DNA of 64,000 bases, from contig DXAK01000027.1 in the NCBI GenBank assembly GCA_019117065.1, positions 28,087-92,086 on the forward strand, in the 5' to 3' direction. Source of the stretch: Candidatus Mediterraneibacter pullicola (GTDB lineage Bacteria; Bacillota; Clostridia; Lachnospirales; Lachnospiraceae). Under the pieces are notes generated by a model that ran no database searches, had not been told where the DNA came from, and worked only from the letters and a program-made list of their open reading frames with translations. The position numbers and the translations under genes are program-made. Position 1 is the stretch's first letter. Each line of letters begins with the position of its first letter. Below are positions 1 through 8,755 of this stretch, in pieces.

Positions 1-1956
1 ACAGAGGAGTTCGGGGAAGAGGTGGCTCTTCTCGTAGATGGCGTTACTAAGCTGGGACAGCTCAATTATTCTCAAGATAAACTGGAAGTGCAGGCAGAGA
101 ACTTAAGAAAGATGTTCCTTGCCATGGCAAAGGACATCCGCGTCATTATCATCAAGCTGGCGGACCGTCTCCACAATATGCGCACATTGGAATTTATGAC
201 TCCAGAAAAGCAGCAGGAGAAGGCAAGGGAGACCATGGATATCTACGCGCCTATTGCCCAGAGGCTCGGTATTTCCAAGATCAAGACAGAACTTGACGAC
301 CTTTCGCTGAAATACTGGAAACCAGATGTCTACTATCAGCTTGTGAAGGATCTGAACGCGCGGAAGACAGAGCGTGAGGAGTTCGTCCAGCAGATTGTGG
401 CGGAAGTGTCAAAACATATGGAAAACGCTCACATTAAGACAAAGGTATATGGGCGCGTGAAGCATTTCTTCAGCATTTATAAAAAGATGGTAAACCAGAA
501 TAAGACGCTAGATCAGGTATATGACTTGTTTGCAGTGCGTATTATCGTGGATTCCGTGAAAGACTGTTATGCGGCGCTGGGCGTGATACATGAGATGTAC
601 ACTCCCATTCCGGGGCGTTTCAAAGACTATATCGCCATGCCCAAACCAAACATGTACCAGTCGCTTCACACGACGCTGATGGGACCGTCCGGGCAGCCCT
701 TTGAAATTCAGATCCGCACGGAAGAGATGCACAAGACGGCGGAATATGGTATTGCTGCCCACTGGAAATATAAGGAAGGCGCGGACGCTGCTAAGAGTAT
801 GGAAGCGCAGGAAGCAAAGTTAAACTGGCTGCGTCAGATCTTGGAGTGGCAAAGGGACATGTCCGACAACAGAGAGTTCTTAAGTCTGTTAAAGGGAGAT
901 CTGGATCTGTTTGCGGAGGATGTATACTGCTTTACCCCGAATGGGGATGTAAAGAATCTGCCAAACGGTTCTACACCAGTAGATTTTGCCTACGCGATTC
1001 ACAGCGCGGTGGGCAACAAGATGGTAGGCGCGCGGGTCAATGGCAAGCTTGTGAACATTGATTACAAGATACAGAATGGGGATAGGATAGAAATTTTGAC
1101 GTCCCAGAATTCTAAGGGACCGAGCCGGGATTGGCTCAATATCGTTAAGAGCACACAGGCAAAAAATAAGATCAACCAGTGGTTTAAAAAGGAGTTTAAG
1201 GAGGACAATATTATCCGCGGCAAGGAGCTGATCGTATCCTATTGCCGCAGTAAGTCCATTGAGCTTCAGGATATTTTAAAGCCCAAATATATGCAGATCG
1301 TTCAGAAAAAGTACGGTTTCCGCGACTGGGACGCAGTGCTGGCGGCGATCGGGCACGGTGGCTTAAAAGAGGGGCAGGTGGTAAACCGCCTCGTTGAAGA
1401 ATATGAAAAAGAACATAAAAAAGAGATCACTGACGAGACGATCCTTGAAAAGATCTCCGAAGCCAACAGAAAAAAGGTACACATTGCCAAGTCGAAGAGT
1501 GGTATTGTAGTTAAGGGCATCAACGACATGGCAGTCAGATTTTCAAAATGCTGCAATCCTGTGCCGGGAGATGAAATTGTGGGGTTTGTCACTCGGGGAA
1601 GAGGGATGTCCATTCATCGGACAGATTGTGTGAATATGCTGCATCTTTCAGATATCGAACGGGCGAGGCTGATCGACGCCGAGTGGGAAGACACAGCGGA
1701 TACGGAAGGCGGCGGCCAGTATCTGGCAGAGCTTAAGATGTACGCCAATGACAAGCAAGGACTTCTTATGGATATTTCCCGTGTATTTACTGAGGCAAAG
1801 ATCGATGTCAAATCCATGAATATCCGCACTAGCAAGAAAGGAACTGCTACGATCGATACCGGGTTTATCGTGCAGGGGCGCGATGAGCTGAATAGTATTA
1901 TTGAAAAGCTGCGCCAGCTTCCGGGAGTTATTGATATCGAGAGGACAGCAGGATAG
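1..1956 (+). CDS. relA: RelA/SpoT-family (p)ppGpp synthetase/hydrolase, 5' end outside window
   Basis: Cytoplasmic bifunctional enzyme that makes and degrades the stringent-response alarmone (p)ppGpp. The frame is open through the left window edge, so about the first 100 residues, including most of the HD hydrolase motif, are missing from view; the GTG at 22 is internal. Seen in order: end of the hydrolase domain, synthetase domain (KDYIAMPKPNMYQSLHTT near codon 210), TGS domain (VYCFTPNGDVKNLP near 308), Cys-containing region (FSKCCNPVPGDE near 514) and a C-terminal ACT domain (LLMDISRVF near 588). The 651 codons present plus the missing part match the usual length of about 760 residues. The stop is 9 nt before the next gene, which suggests cotranscription. 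Confidence 0.97.
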   Translation, partial: TEEFGEEVALLVDGVTKLGQLNYSQDKLEVQAENLRKMFLAMAKDIRVIIIKLADRLHNMRTLEFMTPEKQQEKARETMDIYAPIAQRLGISKIKTELDDLSLKYWKPDVYYQLVKDLNARKTEREEFVQQIVAEVSKHMENAHIKTKVYGRVKHFFSIYKKMVNQNKTLDQVYDLFAVRIIVDSVKDCYAALGVIHEMYTPIPGRFKDYIAMPKPNMYQSLHTTLMGPSGQPFEIQIRTEEMHKTAEYGIAAHWKYKEGADAAKSMEAQEAKLNWLRQILEWQRDMSDNREFLSLLKGDLDLFAEDVYCFTPNGDVKNLPNGSTPVDFAYAIHSAVGNKMVGARVNGKLVNIDYKIQNGDRIEILTSQNSKGPSRDWLNIVKSTQAKNKINQWFKKEFKEDNIIRGKELIVSYCRSKSIELQDILKPKYMQIVQKKYGFRDWDAVLAAIGHGGLKEGQVVNRLVEEYEKEHKKEITDETILEKISEANRKKVHIAKSKSGIVVKGINDMAVRFSKCCNPVPGDEIVGFVTRGRGMSIHRTDCVNMLHLSDIERARLIDAEWEDTADTEGGGQYLAELKMYANDKQGLLMDISRVFTEAKIDVKSMNIRTSKKGTATIDTGFIVQGRDELNSIIEKLRQLPGVIDIERTAG

Positions 1957-1965
1957 GAGTTTCAT

Positions 1966-2589
1966 ATGAAGATAGAAAATTTTGTGCTCGGCCCTGTAGG
2001 AACGAACTGTTACATCGCGGCAAATGAAAAGGCAAAAGAATGCTTTATTGTAGATCCGGCGGCATGCCCGCCGGAATTTATAAGCTATATTAAAAATTCG
2101 GGGCTTGATGTAAAGGCCGTCCTTTTGACGCACGGGCATTTTGACCATATTATGGGGCTGGATAGACTCTTAGAGGAATTTCCGGTTCCGGTTTACGCTC
2201 ATGAGGCGGAGAAGGAATTACTGGGGGATGCAAAGTTAAATGCTTCTTTATCCATGTATGGGCAGGGATATATCTTTTCAGACGCCCGGTATGTGGCGGA
2301 TGGTCAGGAACTTAAGACCGCAGGGGAAAAGATCCGTGTGATCTATACGCCGGGTCATACCATAGGTGGATGTTGCTATTATCTCCCAGAAGAGAATGTC
2401 CTGTTTAGTGGAGATACTCTTTTTAAGGCGTCTGTGGGAAGGACAGATCTGCCTACGGGAAGTATGGGGCAGCTTGTGCGCTCCATAAAAGAGAAGCTGT
2501 TTCTCCTGCCGGACGAGATGAAGGTGTATCCGGGACATATGGATGAGACAAGTATCGGATACGAAAAGAAATACAATCCGTTTTTATAG
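1966..2589 (+). CDS. Metallo-beta-lactamase-fold hydrolase (glyoxalase II-like)
   Basis: A 207-residue cytoplasmic protein of the MBL superfamily, hydroxyacylglutathione-hydrolase-like branch. The metal-binding signature THGHFDHIMG (HxHxDH) starts near residue 55. Further expected ligands are in YTPGHTIGGCC (His, near residue 130), LFSGDTLF (Asp, near 149) and VYPGHMDETS (His, near 190). No signal peptide. The ATG follows GGAGTTTCAT. It lies 9 nt after relA and 8 nt before hemZ, an arrangement I recall from other Firmicutes. The substrate cannot be read from sequence; a thioester hydrolase role is the family default. Confidence 0.93.
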   Translation: MKIENFVLGPVGTNCYIAANEKAKECFIVDPAACPPEFISYIKNSGLDVKAVLLTHGHFDHIMGLDRLLEEFPVPVYAHEAEKELLGDAKLNASLSMYGQGYIFSDARYVADGQELKTAGEKIRVIYTPGHTIGGCCYYLPEENVLFSGDTLFKASVGRTDLPTGSMGQLVRSIKEKLFLLPDEMKVYPGHMDETSIGYEKKYNPFL

Positions 2590-2597
2590 GTGTCAGA

Positions 2598-4061
2598 ATG
2601 ATTGAGATCAGATGCAAAAAGAATAAATTTACTTACAATGTATATCATATCACGAAAGCTTTTTTTCCTGAGGAGGAGATCGAGCAGACAGTTGATGAAG
2701 AGCAAGGACCTCTTGTAGTACTGAAATTTCCGGGAGGCTCTTGCTTTTCCATTGCGCCCGAGGAAGTAAAAAACGTTGAAGGCAGCCTGACGGAGGAAGC
2801 CGCGGCACAGATTGAAAAACGCGCGGTCACTCGCAGGGTTTACCGATTCCTTGAAGGGGAGACAGGGGGGTCTCTTGCGTGGGGGACTCTGACCGGGGTG
2901 CGGCCTACCAAACTGGTCATGCAGATGATAGAAGACGGGAAAAGCTTTGGTACAATCATGGATTTCCTCCAAAACGAATATTTTGTTACGCGGAGAAAAG
3001 CGGAGCTGGCATATGAGATTGCCTGCAGGGAGAGGGAATTGCTCGCGAAGCTAGAACGTGGAAAAGAGGCGGCGAGGAGAAGGTTCAGCCTATATGTGGG
3101 CATTCCTTTTTGTCCCAGCGTATGCTCGTACTGTTCCTTCAGCTCCTCTCCTATCGATGTGTGGCGTGACCGAGTGGACAGCTATCTGAATGCACTTATA
3201 AAAGAGATCCGGGCGCTGGGAGAGATGGCGTGGGGAAAGTCTCCCGATACCGTGTATATTGGCGGAGGCACGCCGACTACACTGGAGCCGGAGCAGCTTA
3301 GGCGTCTGCTTTTTTCAGTAGAGGAGAGCTTTGACCTAAGTGGGACGGTGGAATTTACCGTGGAGGCAGGACGTCCGGACAGTATCACAGAAGAAAAACT
3401 ATTAGTATTGAAACAATTTCCCGTTACAAGGCTCTCCATCAATCCCCAGACCATGCAACAGAAGACGTTGGATCTGGTGGGCCGCAGACACAAGGTGGAA
3501 GAAGTCGAGGAAGCATATGCCTGCGCGCGCCGTCTCGGCTTCGGCAATATCAATATGGATCTTATTGCAGGCCTTCCGGGAGAGACAGCGGAGGATATGA
3601 GAGATACCCTTGGCAAGATCGAGCGAATGGCTCCCGACAGCCTGACCGTCCATTCTCTTGCGATCAAGCGGGCGGCAAAATTCGGGCAGGAAGGGCGGAG
3701 CATGGATCTTAATATGGAGATCGCACAGATGATAGATGATGCGGCCGACAGCGCCTGCCGGATGGGGCTGAAACCTTACTACCTGTACCGCCAGAAAAAC
3801 ATCGCAGGGAATTTTGAAAATGTAGGGTACGCAAAACTTGACAAAGCGGGAATATACAATATACTGATTATGGAAGAAAGACAGACGATCCTTGCGGCAG
3901 GGGCAGGTGCGTCCACGAAGATACTGCTTGGCCGGCCCATTAAAACAGAGAAGGGTAAGGAGATTGACATTGTTCATGTGGAAAATGTAAAAAATATTGC
4001 GGATTACATCGAACGGATCGATGAAATGATAAAACGAAAGGAAGAATGGTTATGGCGTTGA
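2598..4061 (+). CDS. hemZ: Oxygen-independent coproporphyrinogen III dehydrogenase HemZ
   Basis: Radical-SAM enzyme of the HemN/HemZ group, 487 residues. The iron-sulfur cluster motif CPSVCSYC (CxxxCxxC) is near residue 175, preceded by LYVGIPFCPS. The SAM-binding GGGTPT motif is at about residue 221 and the HemN-like YLYRQKN stretch near 394. An N-terminal extension of about 160 residues before the radical-SAM core is typical of HemZ rather than HemW. HemZ oxidatively decarboxylates coproporphyrinogen III in anaerobic haem synthesis. No other haem genes are in view, and many gut Clostridia keep hemZ without a full pathway, so its physiological role here is open. Its 3' end overlaps the start of hisS by 10 nt. 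Confidence 0.93.
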   Translation: MIEIRCKKNKFTYNVYHITKAFFPEEEIEQTVDEEQGPLVVLKFPGGSCFSIAPEEVKNVEGSLTEEAAAQIEKRAVTRRVYRFLEGETGGSLAWGTLTGVRPTKLVMQMIEDGKSFGTIMDFLQNEYFVTRRKAELAYEIACRERELLAKLERGKEAARRRFSLYVGIPFCPSVCSYCSFSSSPIDVWRDRVDSYLNALIKEIRALGEMAWGKSPDTVYIGGGTPTTLEPEQLRRLLFSVEESFDLSGTVEFTVEAGRPDSITEEKLLVLKQFPVTRLSINPQTMQQKTLDLVGRRHKVEEVEEAYACARRLGFGNINMDLIAGLPGETAEDMRDTLGKIERMAPDSLTVHSLAIKRAAKFGQEGRSMDLNMEIAQMIDDAADSACRMGLKPYYLYRQKNIAGNFENVGYAKLDKAGIYNILIMEERQTILAAGAGASTKILLGRPIKTEKGKEIDIVHVENVKNIADYIERIDEMIKRKEEWLWR

Positions 4062-5302
4062 AGAAAAAACCGGTTACAGGTATGAAAGATATCATGCCGG
4101 CGGAGATGGAGATCAGAGATTATGTCATCGGTCTGATCAAGGATACCTACAGGACATTTGGCTTTTCCTCCATAGAGACTCCTTGTGTAGAGCATATTGA
4201 GAATTTATGCAGCAAGCAGGGAGGAGACAATGAGAAGCTTATCTTTAAGATCCTAAAAAGAGGGGAAAAGCTTAAGATCGGTGAAGCTAAGGAAGAGGCG
4301 GATCTTGTAGACGGCGGGTTGCGTTATGATCTGACGGTTCCTCTTTCAAGATATTATTCCAACCACGCAAATGAACTGCCATCGCCTTTTAAGGCGCTTC
4401 AGATGGGAAATGTGTGGAGAGCTGACCGTCCCCAGAGAGGGCGCTACCGCCAGTTTATGCAGTGCGATATCGATATTCTCGGGGAGCCGTCCAATTTGGC
4501 TGAGATTGAACTGATTCTTGCTACGACGGCGCTGCTTGGGAAACTGGAGTTTCAGAACTTTACCATCCGTATCAACGACCGCCGCTTTTTAAAGGCAATG
4601 GCGGCTTACAGCGGGTTCGAAGAGAAAGATTACGACAGTGTGTTCATCACATTGGACAAGATGGATAAGATTGGTATAGACGGCGTGGCGGAGGAGCTTA
4701 AGGAGAACGGATATGCGGAAGAATCAGTGGAGAAATATCTGGCGCTTTTTAAAGAGATCACGGACGGTGTGGAAGGTGTCCGCAAGTGTAAGGAGAAACT
4801 GGAAGGCTATCTTGCTCCTGAGGCAGCAGATTCACTGGAGATGATTATTACCAGTGTGGAGAGTCAGAAGGAAGCGCGGTTTAAGATGAGATTTGACCCT
4901 ACTCTTGTGCGGGGGATGTCTTATTACACGGGCACAATCTTTGAGATTTCCATGGATGAGTTTGGCGGTTCTGTTGGTGGTGGCGGGCGCTACGACGAGA
5001 TGATCGGTAAATTTACCGGACAGGATACGCCGGCAGTGGGATTCTCTATTGGGTTCGAGCGGATTGTTATGCTCCTTTTGGAGCGTGGTTATCACGTGCC
5101 GTCCGGCAGGCCCAAGAAAGCGTTCCTCTTAGAGAAGAAGCTCTCACAGGATAAGCTGTGCGAGGTCCTTGCGCAGGCGAGAGAAGAACGCACCGCTGGC
5201 AATCAGGTTATGATCGTGAACATGAAGAAAAACAAGAAGTTCCAAAAGGAACAGCTTGCAGAACAAGGATATACAGATATTACGGAGGTGTACAATGGCT
5301 GA
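4052..5302 (+). CDS. hisS: Histidyl-tRNA synthetase
   Basis: Class II aminoacyl-tRNA synthetase charging tRNA-His, 416 residues. Motif 2 is visible as GNVWRADRPQRGRYRQF near residue 125, the histidine-specific signature as RGMSYYTGTIFE near 285, and motif 3 as GFSIGFERI near 332. A short anticodon-binding domain follows. I chose the ATG at 4052 over the in-frame ATG at 4046 because AAAGGAAG at 4037-4044 then sits 7 nt upstream instead of overlapping. The gene overlaps hemZ by 10 nt and aspS by 8 nt, so translation is probably coupled. Confidence 0.95.
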   Translation: MALKKKPVTGMKDIMPAEMEIRDYVIGLIKDTYRTFGFSSIETPCVEHIENLCSKQGGDNEKLIFKILKRGEKLKIGEAKEEADLVDGGLRYDLTVPLSRYYSNHANELPSPFKALQMGNVWRADRPQRGRYRQFMQCDIDILGEPSNLAEIELILATTALLGKLEFQNFTIRINDRRFLKAMAAYSGFEEKDYDSVFITLDKMDKIGIDGVAEELKENGYAEESVEKYLALFKEITDGVEGVRKCKEKLEGYLAPEAADSLEMIITSVESQKEARFKMRFDPTLVRGMSYYTGTIFEISMDEFGGSVGGGGRYDEMIGKFTGQDTPAVGFSIGFERIVMLLLERGYHVPSGRPKKAFLLEKKLSQDKLCEVLAQAREERTAGNQVMIVNMKKNKKFQKEQLAEQGYTDITEVYNG

Positions 5303-7082
5303 ATCAATGCAAGGCTTAAAGAGAACTCATCGCTGTGGGGAACTTTCCGCGGCAAATACAGGGGAAGCAGTGACTATCATGGGATGGGTGCAGAAAAACA
5401 GAAATAAAGGAGGCCTTGTGTTCGTTGACGTGCGTGACCGCTCGGGGATCGTGCAGATCGTGTGTGACGAGGCAAATACAGATCCGGCGCTTCTCGAGAA
5501 GGCGGCTTCCCTGCGCGCAGAGTATGTTGTCGCAGTTGTGGGTGAGGTGGCAAAGCGCTCTGGTGCGGTAAATGACAAGCTTTCCACGGGAGAAATCGAG
5601 ATACTGCCAAGCGAGCTGCGCATTTTATCCGAAGCGCAGACACCGCCATTCCCCATTGAGGAAAATTCAAAGACAAAGGAAGAAGTACGTCTGAAATACC
5701 GTTATCTTGATTTGAGGCGGCCAGATCTTCAGCGTAACCTGATGCTCAAGAGTCAGGTAATGACGTTGACGCGCCAGTTTTTCGCAGAGGAAGGATTCCT
5801 CGAGGTAGAGACGCCGATACTTGGGAAAAGCACCCCTGAGGGGGCAAGGGACTACCTTGTGCCCAGTCGCATCCATCCGGGCAATTTCTATGGACTTCCC
5901 CAGTCCCCGCAGCTCTACAAGCAGCTTCTTATGTGCTCGGGGTTTGACCGCTATATCCAGATTGCCAGATGCTTCCGTGATGAAGATTTAAGGGCGGACC
6001 GGCAGCCGGAGTTCACACAGATCGATATGGAGCTGTCGTTTGTCGATGTTGATGACGTGATCGACGTCAATGAGAGATACCTTGCAAAGCTCTTTAAAGA
6101 GGTGCTGGATGTGGACGTACAGCTTCCAATTCAGAGAATAACATGGCAGGAGGCGATGGACCGTTTCGGTTCTGATAAGCCGGATCTGCGCTTTGGTATG
6201 GAACTTCAGGATGTCACAGATGTGGTGAAAGGCTGTGGCTTTGGTGTGTTCACAGGAGCCATAGAAAATGGCGGCAGTGTGCGTGGTATCAATGCCAAGG
6301 GGCAGGGAGCGATGCCGAGAAAGAAGATTGACAAACTGACGGTCTTCGTTAAAGATTACGGCGCAAAAGGTCTTGCATATATTGCGCTTCAGGAGGATGG
6401 AACAGTGAAGTCATCCTTTGCGAAGTTCATGACAGAAGAAGAGATGTCGGCGCTTATCGAGACTATGGGAGGAGAGCCGGGCGATCTGCTCTTGTTCGCG
6501 GCGGATAAAAATAAGATTGTATGGGATTCTCTGGGTGCGCTGCGGGTGGAGCTGGCGAAAGACCTTGATCTTCTTAATAAAAATCAATTCCGCTTTGTGT
6601 GGATTACAGAATTTCCTCAGTTTGAGTGGAGTGAGGAGCAGGGACGTTTCGTAGCTATGCACCATCCGTTCACTATGCCCATGGAAGAAGATCTTCCGCT
6701 TCTTGACAGTGATCCGGGTAAAGTGCGCGCGAAGGCATATGATATTGTACTCAACGGAAATGAGATTGGTGGAGGAAGCGTCCGTATCTTCCAAGACGAC
6801 GTGCAGGAGAAGATGTTCGAGGCACTTGGATTTACGAAAGAACAGGCACACAGCCAGTTCGGATTCCTTATTGATGCGTTTAAATACGGGGTTCCGCCCC
6901 ACGCGGGATTGGCTTACGGTCTTGACCGTCTTGTCATGCTCATGGCTAAACAGGACAGTATCCGTGATGTGATTGCGTTCCCGAAGGTGAAGGACGCGTC
7001 CTGCCTCATGACGGAAGCTCCAGGCGCAGTTGATGACAAACAACTGGCCGAGCTGGGATTAGAGATCCGGGCAGAGGAATAA
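5295..7082 (+). CDS. aspS: Aspartyl-tRNA synthetase
   Basis: Class II synthetase for tRNA-Asp, 595 residues, bacterial type. Seen in order: N-terminal OB-fold (TIMGWVQKNRNKGGLVFVDV), the class II core with motif 2 (ARCFRDEDLRADRQPEFTQ), the inserted GAD domain of bacterial enzymes (around residues 290-410), and motif 3 (GLAYGLDRLVMLM) near the C terminus. The frame is open upstream to 5256, but the ATG at 5295 is preceded by GGAGG at 5284-5288 and begins the usual N-terminal sequence. It ends the relA-to-aspS run; a new promoter starts 9 nt after its stop. Confidence 0.97.
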   Translation: MAESMQGLKRTHRCGELSAANTGEAVTIMGWVQKNRNKGGLVFVDVRDRSGIVQIVCDEANTDPALLEKAASLRAEYVVAVVGEVAKRSGAVNDKLSTGEIEILPSELRILSEAQTPPFPIEENSKTKEEVRLKYRYLDLRRPDLQRNLMLKSQVMTLTRQFFAEEGFLEVETPILGKSTPEGARDYLVPSRIHPGNFYGLPQSPQLYKQLLMCSGFDRYIQIARCFRDEDLRADRQPEFTQIDMELSFVDVDDVIDVNERYLAKLFKEVLDVDVQLPIQRITWQEAMDRFGSDKPDLRFGMELQDVTDVVKGCGFGVFTGAIENGGSVRGINAKGQGAMPRKKIDKLTVFVKDYGAKGLAYIALQEDGTVKSSFAKFMTEEEMSALIETMGGEPGDLLLFAADKNKIVWDSLGALRVELAKDLDLLNKNQFRFVWITEFPQFEWSEEQGRFVAMHHPFTMPMEEDLPLLDSDPGKVRAKAYDIVLNGNEIGGGSVRIFQDDVQEKMFEALGFTKEQAHSQFGFLIDAFKYGVPPHAGLAYGLDRLVMLMAKQDSIRDVIAFPKVKDASCLMTEAPGAVDDKQLAELGLEIRAEE

Positions 7083-7090
7083 AAAAGTAC

Positions 7091-7119
7091 TTGACAAATC
7101 AAAAAAGGACAATTAAAAT
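7091..7119 (+). promoter_or_regulatory. Sigma-A-type promoter of the trp T-box leader
   Basis: TTGACA at 7091-7096 and TAAAAT at 7114-7119 are separated by 17 nt. Transcription should begin near 7126, immediately before the T-box RNA. Confidence 0.85.
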
Positions 7120-7125
7120 AAAGCA

Positions 7126-7400
7126 CATCAAAAGCAAAAACCGATGAGAGAGAAGAGTAAGTTTTAAAAGAAATCTCAGAGAGCAGCAGGCGGTGGGATT
7201 GCTGTATGGATTTTAATTCTGAATGGACTTTCGAGGGCGGTCTGAAATGAAAAGAGTAGGCACCGCCGGGAACCGAACCCGTTATCAATCAGGAGCGTAT
7301 GTTAGTACGTGAGCAGAGTGGACATCAGTCAATTTGAGTGGTACCGCGATAATAACTTGTTTATTACCGTCTCAAGCTATAGAGCTTGAGGCGGTTTTTG
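7126..7400 (+). ncRNA. T-box leader, probable tryptophan specifier
   Basis: tRNA-sensing transcription attenuator. The T-box sequence TGGTACCGCG lies at 7339-7348 and is followed by a strong terminator stem at 7367-7392 with a T-run. In Stem I the usual GAA-NNN spacing (GAATGGACTTTCGAGG, 7221-7236) puts TGG at 7224-7226, the codon for tryptophan. The same pattern aligns with the ilvB T-box in this window. Uncharged tRNA-Trp would stabilise the antiterminator and switch on the transporter genes downstream. Family assignment is firm; the specifier is inferred from alignment and from the TrpXYZ-like genes. Confidence 0.92.
7367..7400 (+). terminator. Intrinsic terminator of the trp T-box
   Basis: Stem CCGTCTCAAGCT / AGCTTGAGGCGG with loop ATAG, followed by TTTTTG. 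The competing antiterminator would use the T-box bulge at 7339-7348. Confidence 0.9.
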
Positions 7401-7414
7401 TATTTCAAGTTCAG

Positions 7415-7475
7415 CCATGTATGGACACGGGCGCAGGTCATGCTTGCATGAATCTGCGGATGTATCCATACATGG
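7415..7475. repeat. 61-nt palindrome between T-box terminator and transporter gene
   Basis: CCATGTATGGA (7415-7425) is perfectly complementary to TCCATACATGG (7465-7475). Inner pairs CGCAG/CTGCG and TCATG/CATGA extend the hairpin around a CTTG-containing centre. A second weaker structure follows at about 7481-7549 (GCAAAAC ... GGTTTTGC). The 250 nt between the terminator and the next gene otherwise hold only these structures and the ribosome site. Confidence 0.75.
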
Positions 7476-7651
7476 GAGGAGCGCCGGTACATGAGCAAAA
7501 CAGCGGCAAAGCCGTAGTAAGCACAAAGTGCGGTTTTGCGAATGGCGCGTGCTGAACGAGAAAAAGTACTCCGGGAAGGATGCGCACTCGCACAAAAAAC
7601 ATGTCATCCAAGTCTTTGCTTTTGTAAAAAACAAAAAAGGAGACGAAAACT

Positions 7652-8683
7652 ATGAAAAAGAAAGTATTGGCAGTGATTTTGGGAGCAGCGATGACAATGA
7701 GCCTTGGGGCGTGCGGTTCTTCCGGCGGTTCGGGGAACTCAGCGTCTGGGCAGGATTCCTCAGGAGAAAAAACGTACACCATTGGTATTTCACAGTTTGC
7801 GGAGCATGGTTCTCTTGACAATTGCCGGGAAGGGTTCATTGAGGGACTAAAAGAGGAAGGGATCGAAGAGGGGAAAAACCTGACCATCGAAGTAAAGAAC
7901 GCGGCGGCGGACCAAGGGACGGCAAAACAGATCAGTGATACATTTGTATCCGACAAGGTGGATCTGATCTGTGCTATTGCCACACCAAGTGCGCAGGCGG
8001 CGTACAATTCAGCGATCGATACGGATATTCCGGTGGTTTATACGGCGGTGACTGATCCTATAGCAGCTGAGCTGGCTGACGAAAATGGCACTCCAGTGGG
8101 AAATGTGACGGGAACAAGCGATGAACTCCCGATCAAGGCTCAGCTTGAAATGATCCGTGAGATGCTTCCGGATGCAAAGAAGATTGGTATTATGTACACG
8201 ACGAGCGAAGTTAATTCAGTGTCCGCTCTTGAGACATACAAGGAGCTGGCAGGAGACTATGGATTTACCATTGTGGATAAGGGCGTTACGCAGACGGCGG
8301 ATATTTCTCTTGCCACGGATGAGATCCTTGAAGAAGTGGACTGTTTGACAAATCTGACTGACAATACGGTAGTCAATTCTCTGGCAACCATTCTCGACAA
8401 AGCAAACACAAAGAAGATCCCGGTATTTGGCAGCGAGATCGAGCAGGTGAAAATTGGCTGTCTTGCGGCGGAAGGTTTGGATTATGTTGAGCTTGGAAAG
8501 CAGACGGGACGGATGGCCGCGAAAGTGTTAAAGGGAGAGGCAGAGGCGTCTGAGATGAATTATGAGACCATTACAGAACCGGGATATTATGTAAATACAG
8601 CGGTGGCAGAGAACCTTGGCATCACAGTGAGCGAGGAATTATTAGAGACGGCCGCAGAGAGTTTTGACAGCATTTCTTCATAG
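7652..8683 (+). CDS. trpX: ABC transporter substrate-binding lipoprotein, TrpX type
   Basis: Extracellular solute-binding lipoprotein of 343 residues from the family usually called ABC transporter substrate-binding (TrpX). The signal peptide MKKKVLAVILGAAMTMSLGAC ends at a lipobox with the lipidated Cys at residue 21. A Ser/Gly-rich linker follows, then the binding fold beginning YTIGISQFAEHGSLD. The ribosome site AAAGGAG precedes the ATG. With the permease and ATPase that follow and a TGG-specifier T-box upstream, tryptophan or a precursor is the likely substrate; this is inferred from context. Members of the family without a T-box are unassigned. Confidence 0.88.
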   Translation: MKKKVLAVILGAAMTMSLGACGSSGGSGNSASGQDSSGEKTYTIGISQFAEHGSLDNCREGFIEGLKEEGIEEGKNLTIEVKNAAADQGTAKQISDTFVSDKVDLICAIATPSAQAAYNSAIDTDIPVVYTAVTDPIAAELADENGTPVGNVTGTSDELPIKAQLEMIREMLPDAKKIGIMYTTSEVNSVSALETYKELAGDYGFTIVDKGVTQTADISLATDEILEEVDCLTNLTDNTVVNSLATILDKANTKKIPVFGSEIEQVKIGCLAAEGLDYVELGKQTGRMAAKVLKGEAEASEMNYETITEPGYYVNTAVAENLGITVSEELLETAAESFDSISS

Positions 8684-8755
8684 AAGCAGAAAAGACTTCA
8701 TAAGGGTAATAAGCATAAGTGAGAAAACAATAGCAGTCGGAGGCGTTAGGACGAT

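Noticed and set aside
1648..2148. Minus-strand reading frame of 166 residues
   Set aside because: It lies antisense to relA and the metallo-hydrolase gene, both of which are certain.
7438..8007. Minus-strand reading frame of 189 residues
   Set aside because: It overlaps trpX and the palindrome on the opposite strand; no family resemblance and typical of a shadow frame.
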